This document shows, one piece after another, positions 1 through 7,063 of a stretch of DNA of 13,588 nucleotides. The stretch comes from Peptococcaceae bacterium. Lineage in GTDB: Bacteria > Bacillota > DSM-521 > Neomoorellales > Neomoorellaceae. Under the pieces are notes generated by a model, which did not search any database, was not told the origin of the DNA, and was given only the letters and a program-made list of their open reading frames with translations. Position numbers and translations under genes: made by a program. Each line of letters begins with the position of its first letter. Positions within the stretch are counted from its first letter, which is position 1. The stretch lies in the NCBI GenBank assembly GCA_003509545.1, contig DOLC01000121.1:1-13588 (forward strand), read 5' to 3'.

Positions 1-27
1 CTTTCCCTACACGACGCTCTTCCGATT
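1..27 (+). other. Illumina sequencing adapter remnant (left end)
   Basis: Bases 1-26 match the 3' part of the standard Illumina TruSeq read-1 adapter (it reads CTTTCCCTACACGACG, then CTCTTCCGAT). The match stops where the adapter should end in CT and repeat DNA starts at 28. This is library contamination, not genome sequence. Confidence 0.96.
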
Positions 28-170
28 TCCGAGGCCGGCCTCTGAAGCAAGGATGCTGAATAGGCCGGAAACCCCGCCCGAGCCCGAGGCTGAGCCGTAG
101 GCTGTCCCGCGAGGACCACTTAGCGAGCGAAAACAATGCCGGCCTGGAGAGAAGTTATTTTCGGGGTAGC
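28..170. repeat. Interspersed structured repeat, long form: 3' part of internal domain plus right arm
   Basis: Bases 28-130 are about 94% identical to 13474-13577 at the other end of the contig, differing at a handful of bases and one indel. They contain the 12-nt palindrome GAGGCCGGCCTC (31-42) and a hairpin of 10-nt arms (81-90 with 94-103) whose loop differs between the copies (TGA here, GTAA there). Bases 131-170 are the right arm, which is near-identical to 5171-5210 and includes the closing-stem half AATGCCGGCC (135-144). The left part of the element is cut off by the adapter. The strand that matters is unknown. Confidence 0.85.
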
Positions 171-290
171 CGCTCATGAGGGCCGGCGCCCTCTCCACGA
201 ACCATGAAAATGAGAAGGCTATTTTCGGAGGAGGCACGGCTGGGTCTCAATCGTGGGCAAGTCTAAGTCATGGGAAGGGAGCGATTTAAG
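171..290 (+). other. Leader region upstream of trxB
   Basis: No gene is seen. It holds a perfect 6-bp hairpin, GAGGGC (178-183) and GCCCTC (188-193) with a 4-nt loop and no T tract. It also has a partial echo of the repeat right arm at 211-231 (GAAG..TATTTTCGG). I could not identify a convincing sigma-A promoter, glycine riboswitch or T-box. The operon promoter, and the grdX gene often found upstream in clostridia, may lie beyond the contig end. Confidence 0.4.
275..281 (+). promoter_or_regulatory. Ribosome binding site that sets the trxB start
   Basis: AAGGGAG lies 9 nt before the ATG at 291. An upstream in-frame ATG at 270 would put this site inside the gene and has no comparable site of its own, so 291 is preferred. 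Confidence 0.6.
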
Positions 291-1514
291 ATGGCCACCA
301 GAGAAGTGGACGTACTCATAATCGGGGGCGGCCCGGCCGGTTTGACGGCCGGCATGTATGCTTCCCGGGCCAGGTTGAATACCGTCATTTTGGAAAAGGG
401 ACGCCACGGCGGCCAGATTGCCACCACGCAGGTTATTGAGAACTGGCCCGGTACCCTGAAGGCCGGGGGTGCGGAACTTACGGACAAGATGGCGGAACAC
501 GCCCGGCATTTCGGGTGCGAAATAGTGAAGGATGAAGTAACCGAGGTAGATTTTAGCGGGTACGAAAAAGTAGTAAAGACCAAGAAACATGACACCTATA
601 AAGCCAAGGCCGTTATTATAGCCTCCGGCGCCGAGCCCAGGGTACTGGGCATCAAGGGAGAGAGGGAGTTCCGCGGCCGGGGCGTGTCCTACTGCGCCAC
701 CTGCGACGCCGACTTCTATACCGAGGCTAGTGTAGTGGTAGTAGGCAACGGTGATGCGGCCGTGGAGGAAGCCATCTACCTTACCAATTTCGCCGCCGAG
801 GTTACCCTAGTCGTCATCCACGACGAAGGCGTTCTGGACGCCACGAAAGTAATTCAGGAGAGGGCCTTTGCCAATCCCAAACTCAAATTCAAATGGAACT
901 CGGTGGTGGAAGAAATCAAGGGGGATGAGGCCGTCACCGGGGTAGTTATCCGGAATATCAAGACCGGGCAGTTGGAGGAACTACCTACCGAGGGCGTGTT
1001 CTTCTTCGTAGGAACCATCCCCAACACTTCCTTTCTGCAGGGTAAGATAGAAATGGATGCCCGGGGGTATATTAAGGCCAACGATATGATGGAAACTTCG
1101 GTAGAGGGAGTTTACGCTGCCGGCGACTGCCGGGAGAAATTCCTGCGCCAGGTGGTTACGGCGGCGGCCGATGGGGCCATCGCCGCCATGGCGGCGGAGA
1201 AATACATCCGCGAAGAGGAATTCTTCCGCCAGGAAGTGTTGCAGCAGGAAAAACCCGTTCTTTTGGTCTTCTGGAGCCCCATGGTGGAAGCCAGCCTCCC
1301 GGTGGTGGCGGAGGCCGAGAAACTGCAGGAAAAGTGGGGAGATAAGATTAAGGTGACCAAGATCGATACCTATCGCAATAGCAAGGTGGCCAGGCGCTAC
1401 GGTATTGAGGGTGTCCCGGCCGTCCTCCTCTTAAAGGGGGGCCAAGTGGTGGCGCAAATCCGGGAGTTAGAAGGCGAGGAAATGGAAAAGGTGCTGGCTT
1501 CCCGGCTCTCTTAA
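291..1514 (+). CDS. trxB: Thioredoxin reductase with fused degenerate thioredoxin domain
   Basis: This is a flavoprotein reductase expected to pass electrons to the thioredoxin encoded next door, and through it to selenoprotein A of glycine reductase. Visible motifs (start at 291) are the FAD-binding GGGPAG (12-17), redox-active CATC (Cys135, Cys138), nucleotide-binding GNGDAA (152-157) and a C-terminal AAGDCRE FAD motif. Residues 1 to about 305 form the usual reductase. Residues from about 312 to 407 are an extra thioredoxin-fold domain with FWSPMVEAS (327-335), where thioredoxins carry the CxxC, and a GVPA cis-proline loop, so it cannot act as a dithiol. The NADPH 2'-phosphate motif HRRxxxR is not present; the matching stretch reads IHDEGVLDA (176-184). 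An alternative start at 270 adds seven residues. trxA follows after 63 bp. Confidence 0.93.
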   Translation: MATREVDVLIIGGGPAGLTAGMYASRARLNTVILEKGRHGGQIATTQVIENWPGTLKAGGAELTDKMAEHARHFGCEIVKDEVTEVDFSGYEKVVKTKKHDTYKAKAVIIASGAEPRVLGIKGEREFRGRGVSYCATCDADFYTEASVVVVGNGDAAVEEAIYLTNFAAEVTLVVIHDEGVLDATKVIQERAFANPKLKFKWNSVVEEIKGDEAVTGVVIRNIKTGQLEELPTEGVFFFVGTIPNTSFLQGKIEMDARGYIKANDMMETSVEGVYAAGDCREKFLRQVVTAAADGAIAAMAAEKYIREEEFFRQEVLQQEKPVLLVFWSPMVEASLPVVAEAEKLQEKWGDKIKVTKIDTYRNSKVARRYGIEGVPAVLLLKGGQVVAQIRELEGEEMEKVLASRLS

Positions 1515-1577
1515 AACTCCATGTCTGAAATCCCTAGTTAAATATACTTCAACTCCCACGAAGAAAGGAGGTGTACT

Positions 1578-1895
1578 ATGCTGGAGGTCCATAAAGACAA
1601 TTTTGAGGCAGAGGTGCTGGGCGCCTCCGGCCTGGTGGTGGTGGATTTCTGGAGCCCGAATTGCGAGAAGTGCCTGGCCCTCATGCCGGACATGGAGGCC
1701 CTGGAGACTAAATACCAAGACCAGGTTAAATTTGCCAAACTAAACATCCAGGGCAACCGCCGGCTGGCCCTTTCCCTGGGAGTGCGGGGGTTGCCGGCCA
1801 TGGGCTTCTTTAAGGGAGGCCAGAAGGTGGCCCTGCTCACTCCGGAGGAGGTATCCCCGGAAGCAGTGGAGGGAAAGATCCGGGAACTCTTATAG
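1578..1895 (+). CDS. trxA: Thioredoxin of the glycine reductase system
   Basis: This is a small cytoplasmic dithiol carrier of 105 residues, the usual thioredoxin length. In this operon type it reduces the selenide-sulfide formed in GrdA after each catalytic cycle and is itself re-reduced by TrxB. The active site is Cys29-Glu-Lys-Cys32 inside FWSPNCEKC, instead of the textbook WCGPC: the Trp is displaced and the Gly-Pro is replaced. The cis-proline is kept in GLPAM. Non-standard CxxC motifs are known in glycine-reductase thioredoxins. The start is fixed by AAAGGAGGTG just ahead of the ATG. The FWSP segment and overall pattern resemble the C-terminal domain of the upstream TrxB, suggesting common origin. 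grdE starts 30 bp downstream. Confidence 0.93.
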   Translation: MLEVHKDNFEAEVLGASGLVVVDFWSPNCEKCLALMPDMEALETKYQDQVKFAKLNIQGNRRLALSLGVRGLPAMGFFKGGQKVALLTPEEVSPEAVEGKIRELL

Positions 1896-1910
1896 TAACC
1901 AGGCTAAGGT

Positions 1911-1919
1911 AAGGAGGTG
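1911..1919 (+). promoter_or_regulatory. Ribosome binding site that sets the grdE start
   Basis: AAGGAGGTG lies 6 nt before GTG 1926. A longer reading from the GTG at 1917 would start inside this site, so 1926 is the start. This also places the processing cysteine at residue 242. Confidence 0.85.
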
Positions 1920-1925
1920 CAGCTT

Positions 1926-3212
1926 GTGAAGCTAACCCTGGGGTACATTCACATAAGGGACGTCCAGTTCGGTCCGGCAACGGAGATAAAAGGAGGCGTG
2001 CTGTACGTAAACGCCCAGGAGCTGATAGAAAAGATCAAGGAAGATGAGCGTATTGCCGGGGTAAAGGTGGAGCTGGCCCGGCCGGGAGAGAGGGTCAGGA
2101 TCTTACCGGTCAAGGATGTTATCGAACCGAGGGTTAAGGTAGAAGGGCCCGGAGGCGTATTCCCCGGCATGGTCGCCAAGGTGGAAACCGTAGGCAGCGG
2201 CCGTACCCATGTACTGAAAAGGGCGGCGGTGGTGACCTGCGGCAAAATCGTCGGTTTCCAGGAAGGCATTATCGACATGAGCGGCCCCGGAGCCGAGTAC
2301 ACCCCCTTCTCCCAGACCTACAACGTCGTCCTGGTCATCGACCCGGTTAAAGGACTGCCCCAGCACGAACACGAGGCTGCGGTGCGCATGGCGGGGCTCA
2401 AGGCGGCCGCTTTCCTGGGTGAGGCCGGCCGGGAAGTGGAGCCCGATGAGGTGAAGGAGTACGAATGCCCCCCGCTCCCCCAGGCGCTGGCCCGCTATCC
2501 GGACCTGCCCAAAGTCGTTTACGTCTACATGCTCCAGAGCCAGGGGCTCCTCCACGACACATGGGTGTACGGGGTAGATGCCAAAAAGATTTTGCCCACC
2601 CTGATCTCCCCAACGGAAGTCATGGACGGGGCCATCGTCAGCGGGAACTGCGTGTCGGCCTGTGACAAAAACACCACCTATCATCATCAGAACAACCCGG
2701 TTATCGAGGACCTGTATGAGCGCCACGGCAAAGATTTGAACTTCATCGGCGTGGTCATCACCAACGAAAACGTCACCCTGGTCGACAAGGAGCGGTCTTC
2801 CAATTATACGGCCCGGTTGGTGGAGTTCCTGGGCGCGGACGGGGCCATCATTACCGAAGAGGGCTTCGGGAACCCCGATACCGACCTGATTATGAACTGC
2901 GTCAAGATCTCCCGTAAAGGCATCAAGACGGTCCTTATCACCGACGAGTATGCCGGACGGGACGGAGCGTCCCAGTCCCTGGCGGACGCCGCTCCGGAGG
3001 CGGATGCAGTGGTAACGGCAGGGAACGCCAATGAAACCATCACCCTGCCGCCCATGGAGAAGGTCATCGGGTACCCCGAAACAGCCGACGTCATGGCAGG
3101 CGGCTTTGCCGGCAGCCTGCAGGCGGACGGCAGCATTACAGTAGAAATCCAGGCCATAACCGGTTCTACTAACGAGTTGGGCTTTAGCCGGTTATCGGCC
3201 CGGCAGTATTAA
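1926..3212 (+). CDS. grdE: Glycine reductase protein B, alpha/beta subunit proprotein
   Basis: This is the precursor of the two smaller subunits of substrate-specific protein B. In the family the chain is cut before an internal cysteine, which becomes a pyruvoyl group that binds glycine as a Schiff base. With the GTG start at 1926 (MKLTLGYIHIRDVQF) the protein has 428 residues, and the cysteine of SGNCVSACDKN falls at Cys242, the position I recall for the Clostridium sticklandii GrdE cleavage site. The stretch around it (TTYHHQNNP) is also intact, so the protein should be processed. The operon order trxB-trxA-grdE-grdA-grdB-grdC-grdD argues for glycine as substrate. The betaine and sarcosine paralogues (GrdI/GrdH, GrdG/GrdF) cannot be fully excluded from sequence alone. 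grdA follows after 27 bp. Confidence 0.95.
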   Translation: MKLTLGYIHIRDVQFGPATEIKGGVLYVNAQELIEKIKEDERIAGVKVELARPGERVRILPVKDVIEPRVKVEGPGGVFPGMVAKVETVGSGRTHVLKRAAVVTCGKIVGFQEGIIDMSGPGAEYTPFSQTYNVVLVIDPVKGLPQHEHEAAVRMAGLKAAAFLGEAGREVEPDEVKEYECPPLPQALARYPDLPKVVYVYMLQSQGLLHDTWVYGVDAKKILPTLISPTEVMDGAIVSGNCVSACDKNTTYHHQNNPVIEDLYERHGKDLNFIGVVITNENVTLVDKERSSNYTARLVEFLGADGAIITEEGFGNPDTDLIMNCVKISRKGIKTVLITDEYAGRDGASQSLADAAPEADAVVTAGNANETITLPPMEKVIGYPETADVMAGGFAGSLQADGSITVEIQAITGSTNELGFSRLSARQY

Positions 3213-3239
3213 ACAGTTTAAGGGAAGGAGTGTTCGAAT

Positions 3240-3713
3240 ATGGCCGTTGATTTCAAAGGCAAAAAGGTCATCGTCCTGGGAGACCGGGACGGCGTACCGG
3301 GGCCGGCCATAGAGGAGTGCGTTAAGAGCGCGGGCGGGGAAGTGGTTTTCAATACCACCGAATGCTTCGTCTGAACGGCGGCCGGCGCAATGGACCTGGA
3401 AAATCAGGCGCGGGTAAAGGAACTGGCGGAGAAGTACAATCCCGCCGACCTAATCGTCGTTTTGGGCGGCGCGGAGGCCGAAGCTTCCGGCCTCACGGCC
3501 GAAACGGTGACCAACGGCGATCCCGCCTTTGCCGGTCCATTGACGGGAGTCCAGTTAGGACTCAGGGTGTACCATATTCTGGAGCCGGAAGTCAAAGAGG
3601 CCGTTGACCCCGAGGTATATGAAAAACAGGTCGGCATGATGGAAATGGTGCTGGATGTTGAAGCCATAACCAACGAAGTCCGGACCATTCGCGAACAATA
3701 CAGCAAATACTAG
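3240..3713 (+). CDS. grdA: Glycine reductase selenoprotein A (TGA = selenocysteine)
   Basis: This small selenoprotein takes the carboxymethyl group from protein B as Se-carboxymethyl-selenocysteine and hands it to protein C, leaving an oxidised Cys/Sec pair for thioredoxin. The gene starts at ATG 3240 (MAVDFKGKKVIVLGDRDGVP), with GGAAGGAG 9 nt upstream, and ends at TAG 3713. An in-frame TGA at 3372-3374 is residue 45. It reads CFVUTAAGAMDLE, the signature CxxU motif of GrdA, so it is selenocysteine and not a stop. The full product is 157 residues, normal for the family. A naive call would report only a fragment of about 107 residues from an internal ATG at 3390. A weak hairpin after the TGA may be the SECIS. 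It lies 23 bp before grdB. Confidence 0.96.
3384..3411 (+). promoter_or_regulatory. Candidate bacterial SECIS of grdA
   Basis: CCTG (3395-3398) pairs with CAGG (3405-3408) around the 6-nt loop GAAAAT. An outer GCG/CGC pairing (3385-3387, 3409-3411) is separated by a 5'-side bulge. The loop begins 24 nt after the UGA, within the range expected for bacterial SECIS elements. The stem is weak and was found by eye. Confidence 0.4.
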
Positions 3714-3736
3714 GGAGCCGGAAAGGGGGATAACGG

Positions 3737-5053
3737 GTGGAAAAAAAGAAGGTCCGCATCGTCCATTATCTGAACCAGTTTTTCGGCCAGATAGGCGGCG
3801 AAGAGAAAGCGGACGTACCCCCGATGGCCAAGGAGGGCGCTGTGGGGCCGGGGCTGGCCCTGCAGCAGGCCCTGGGCCAGGAGGGGGAAGTCGTCGCCAC
3901 CGTCATATGCGGGGACACCTATTTTGCCGAACATCTGGAAGAGGCTAAGGCGGAAGTAGTAAGGCTGATAGCCCAATACGATCCGGATGTAGTGGTAGCA
4001 GGGCCGGCCTTTAATGCCGGCCGTTATGGGACGGCCTGCGGCGCCGTGGCCCAGGGCGTCTGGGAAACCCTGAAAAAACCGGTGGTTTCCGGCATGTACC
4101 CGGAAAATCCCGGCGTGGAGCTCTACGGCCGTTATGCCTATATCATCAAGACCGGCAATTCCGCGGGCGCCATGCGGCAGGCGGTCGGTCCTATGGCGCA
4201 GTTGGCCGTCAAACTCGGCCGCGGGGAGGCGGTGGGATCGCCGGAAGAGGAAGGCTACATTCCTCGGGGTATCCGCAAGAACGTTTTCTGCTCTGAACGT
4301 GGTTCCAAGCGCGCCGTAGATATGCTGGTGAGAAAGCTCCGCGGCGAACCCTTTACCACCGAATATCCTATGCCGGTTTTCGACCGGGTACCCCCCAACC
4401 CGGCCGTCAAGGACCTCGCCCGGGCCAAGATCGCCCTGGTAACCTCAGGAGGCATAGTGCCCAAGGGCAATCCGGATAAGATCGAGTCTTCCAGCGCCTC
4501 CAAGTTCGGGAAGTACGATATTGCCGGCCTAGCGGATTTGACGGGCGAAACCCATCAGACGGCCCACGGCGGCTATGATCCGGTCTACGCCAACGAGGAC
4601 CCAGACCGGGTGCTGCCGGTAGATGTCATGCGGGAACTGGAAAAAGAGGGAGTCATCGGCGAACTCCACCGCTTCTATTACGCCACGGTGGGGAACGGCA
4701 CCTCGGTGGCCAATGCGAGGAGGTACGCCCAGGCCATTGCTGCCGAGCTCAAGCAGGACGGGGTGCAGGCCGTAATCCTCACCTCCACCTGAGGAACCTG
4801 CACTCGTTGCGGCGCAACGATGGTCAAGGAAATCGAAAGAGCCGGAATCCCTGTAGTTCACGTATGTACCATCGTACCCATTTCCCTTACCGTAGGGGCC
4901 AACCGTATAGTTCCGGCCGTGGCCATACCCCACCCCCTGGGCAATCCCGCCCTTGCCCGGGAAGAAGAGAAAAACTTGCGGCGCAGGCTGGTTATGAAGG
5001 CCCTGCGGGCCCTGCAAACGGAAGTAGAGGAGCAAACGGTCTTTGCAAATTAG
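3737..5053 (+). CDS. grdB: Glycine reductase protein B, selenoprotein subunit (TGA = selenocysteine)
   Basis: This is the large selenoprotein subunit of protein B. Its selenocysteine is thought to attack the pyruvoyl-bound substrate and release ammonia, forming the carboxymethyl-selenoether passed to GrdA. It starts at GTG 3737 behind AAAGGGGG and opens with HYLNQFFGQIGGEEKA, typical of GrdB. An in-frame TGA at 4790-4792 is residue 352, in the motif TSTUGTCTRCGAT (UxxCxxC, with Cys355 and Cys358). The reading frame continues to TAG 5053, giving 438 residues, the expected family size. Read as a stop, the TGA yields a 351-residue fragment and a separate downstream fragment. A perfect hairpin sits just after the TGA. 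A 444-bp gap filled with repeats separates it from grdC. Confidence 0.96.
4804..4820 (+). promoter_or_regulatory. Candidate bacterial SECIS of grdB
   Basis: TCGTTGC (4804-4810) pairs perfectly with GCAACGA (4814-4820) around the loop GGC, 7 bp in all. The loop starts 19 nt downstream of the UGA. Position and strength fit a bacterial SECIS inside the coding sequence, although the loop lacks the GU seen in the E. coli fdhF element. Confidence 0.6.
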
Positions 5054-5102
5054 AGGGAAGAAGGCCGGTGGGCACGGACCCGAGTATCGCCAGTTTTTGT
5101 TA

Positions 5103-5210
5103 GGGTAGACATCCATGCCGCCGGCGCGGCACCAGCAGAAGGATGAAAACAACGGGCTGGCATGCAAGCAAAAACAATGCCGGCCTGGAGAGAAGTTATT
5201 TTCGGGGTAG
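5103..5210. repeat. Interspersed structured repeat, short form (copy in grdB-grdC gap)
   Basis: The left hairpin is GCCGC/GCGGC (5117-5121, 5126-5130). The closing stem GGCTGGCAT (5155-5163) pairs with ATGCCGGCC (5177-5185), with one T-G wobble and a 13-nt loop. The right arm 5171-5210 is near-identical to 131-170. GGGTAG occurs at both edges (5103-5108 and 5205-5210), which could be a target duplication or part of the unit. The left part matches 7040-7080 and 13329-13383. Confidence 0.8.
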
Positions 5211-5450
5211 GCCAGCTTGGGCTTGGAAGCGAGCGATTAAACACGAGCGGCTGCCAAACCTCGCGAAGTCGAGGGCGGAGGCGGACCCAAGGCCTTAAGA
5301 GGCCTGCGGCCGCCAACTGAAACAGGACGTCGAATTTGCCGGGAAGTCCGCCGGAGCCCGAGACTGAGCGTTGGTTTGGCCCGCGAGGGTTTTTGGAGCG
5401 AGGGAAAGCCAAGCAGGCCTGGAATAAGAACTGGGGATAACTCAGGGCAG
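5210..5450. repeat. Diverged long-form repeat directly downstream of the short copy
   Basis: The stretch from about 5222 to 5400 aligns by eye at roughly 60% with 13391-13577. Shared blocks include AGCGATT..CGAG..GC, CGAAG.CGAGG, CCGGGAA, GAGCCCGAG and GCGAGG. It contains the hairpin AGGCCT-TAAG-AGGCCT (5290-5305). Its ends GGCCAGCTT (5210-5218) and AAGCAGGCC (5411-5419) can pair with one A-A mismatch, at the place where the other copies have GGCCGGCATT and AATGCCGGCC. After it, 5451-5497 leads into grdC with no feature except the ribosome binding site. Confidence 0.65.
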
Positions 5451-5497
5451 GGGAACCTCTTGCCCGTCTGTCCTAAACCTCTCCAGGAGGTGACCAG

Positions 5498-7063
5498 ATG
5501 AACTTGCCGGTTCTTAAAGGAGCCGCCTACGCCCTTTTCCATTCTCCTGACATTCTTTTTATCGGAGGCTCCACCCAGAGGGTGGAACGCCTTAAGAATC
5601 CGGAGGGAGAATACCTCCGACAACTCCCTTCCCACCTGAGGTCGTACGAAGAAGTAGTTCAATATCCCCCTAACCAGGTCTTTATCGGTAATCTTCTACC
5701 GGAGGAGCTGGAAGGCATACCCCGGCCCTGGTACTCCAATCTAATTACCGGCGCTTCCGACCGTGGAAGGTTCGGGGATATCGTTTCCGAAGACCTCCTT
5801 TACGGGCTGCTGAAGCTGGCGGACAGCTTCGACCTCGTCTACCTGGAAAAGGATTTTCAGGCCCGCATAAAGGAAAAGCTGCTCCAGACGGGGCTCTTTG
5901 GGGATGAAGACTTTGCCAAGTGGAAGGAAGGAAGCGGTCGAGAGGAAATCGAGAAATATATCCGCGAAGCGGCAGCGGAAGAACTGCTGTTAGACGGCCA
6001 GGTTGTGGGCTGCGTACGCAGGGCCCATGATGTAGATGAAAATCTGCAGGCCCACGTTATGCTGGAGAACCTGGTTGCCAAGGCCACTTCCATCTGGGCC
6101 GTGCGCCGCCTTCTTAAACTGCTGGGTTCCACCGGGGAGGAAGTGGAATACATTATAGAGACCTCCGAAGAAGCATGCGGCGACATGAACCAGCGGGGCG
6201 GGGGCAATTTCGCCAAAGCCATCGGTGAGATGTGCGGCCTCCGCAATGCCGCCGGGGCGGATATGCGCTCCTTCTGCGCCGGTCCGGCCCACGGTCTGGT
6301 GACGGCGGCGGCCTTAGTCCAGGCGGGTATTTACAGGAACGTCCTGGTTGTCGGCGGGGGTGCCGTGGCCAAACTGGGGATGAACGGCCGGGACCACGTG
6401 AAAAAGGGCATGCCGATGCTGGAGGACGTGCTGGGAGCCTTTGCCGTCCTGGTGGGCGAGAACGACGGGGCGAATCCGGTCATCCGCACCGACATCATTG
6501 GCCGCCATAAGATAGGGTCTGGGGCTACCCCCCAGGCAGTAATGGAGGCTCTGGTTACCGAGCCCCTGGCCCGGGGCAATTTAAGGATCGGCGACATCGA
6601 CAAATACGCGCCTGAAATGCAGAACCCCGAAATTACGGAGCCGGCCGGCGCCGGGAACGTCCCCAAGGCCAACTATAAGATGATCGGTGCCCTGGCCGTA
6701 ATGAAGGGCGAGATCCAGCGGGGTGAACTGGAAGATTTCATAAAGCGGCACGGTATGCCCGGATATGCTCCCACCCAGGGCCATATACCTTCTGGGGTAC
6801 CCTTCCTCGCCTTTGCCCGGGAGGGAATTTTGAACGGCAGGTATAATCGCGTCATGATCATCGGCAAAGGGAGCCTTTTCCTAGGAAGGTTGACCGGCCT
6901 CTTCGATGGGGTGTCCTTTATTTTGGAAAGAAACCAGGGCGTGGCCCCGGGTAGAGCCGAGCAACTGGACATGGACGAGGTCCGCCGCCTGGTGGCCGAG
7001 GCCATGCGCCGAGTGGCCCGGGAAATCGGGGGAAACGTTCATGCCGCCGAGCGGCACCAGTAG
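5498..7063 (+). CDS. grdC: Glycine reductase protein C, beta subunit
   Basis: Together with GrdD it forms protein C, which turns the carboxymethyl group on selenoprotein A into an enzyme-bound acetyl thioester and releases acetyl phosphate for ATP synthesis. The 521-residue product has a thiolase/FabH-like core with EEACGDMNQRGGGNFAKAIG (Cys227 region), SFCAGPAHG (Cys260) and a glycine-rich VVGGGAVAKLG. The ATG at 5498 is preceded by AGGAGGTGA, so translation does not depend on grdB despite the 444-bp gap. The last eight residues (VHAAERHQ) and the TAG stop come from an interspersed repeat that overlaps the gene end. Other copies have CAG where this one has TAG, so the stop is specific to this copy. 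grdD starts 87 bp downstream. Confidence 0.94.
   Translation: MNLPVLKGAAYALFHSPDILFIGGSTQRVERLKNPEGEYLRQLPSHLRSYEEVVQYPPNQVFIGNLLPEELEGIPRPWYSNLITGASDRGRFGDIVSEDLLYGLLKLADSFDLVYLEKDFQARIKEKLLQTGLFGDEDFAKWKEGSGREEIEKYIREAAAEELLLDGQVVGCVRRAHDVDENLQAHVMLENLVAKATSIWAVRRLLKLLGSTGEEVEYIIETSEEACGDMNQRGGGNFAKAIGEMCGLRNAAGADMRSFCAGPAHGLVTAAALVQAGIYRNVLVVGGGAVAKLGMNGRDHVKKGMPMLEDVLGAFAVLVGENDGANPVIRTDIIGRHKIGSGATPQAVMEALVTEPLARGNLRIGDIDKYAPEMQNPEITEPAGAGNVPKANYKMIGALAVMKGEIQRGELEDFIKRHGMPGYAPTQGHIPSGVPFLAFAREGILNGRYNRVMIIGKGSLFLGRLTGLFDGVSFILERNQGVAPGRAEQLDMDEVRRLVAEAMRRVAREIGGNVHAAERHQ

Noticed and set aside
7..237. Minus-strand open frame across the left end
   Set aside because: It runs through repeat DNA and into the sequencing adapter. 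A similar peptide appears at the right end only because the same repeat is there. No ribosome binding site was seen.
2103..2726. Minus-strand open frame of 207 codons inside grdE
   Set aside because: It is antisense to a highly conserved gene, with no ribosome binding site and no recognisable domain.
3390..3713. Short gene starting after the grdA TGA
   Set aside because: It is the 3' part of grdA. The upstream part in the same frame carries the GrdA N-terminus and the CxxU motif.
4820..5053. Separate small gene after the grdB TGA
   Set aside because: It is the same frame as grdB, and the UxxCxxC motif spans the TGA, so it is the C-terminus of GrdB.
5113..5210. CRISPR-like array
   Set aside because: The repeats are kilobases apart, internally structured and variable in length, with no regular spacing or spacers.
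5103..5210. Target-site duplication GGGTAG flanking the short repeat
   Set aside because: It is only 6 bp, is not seen around the other copies, and the right-hand GGGTAG is part of the conserved arm.
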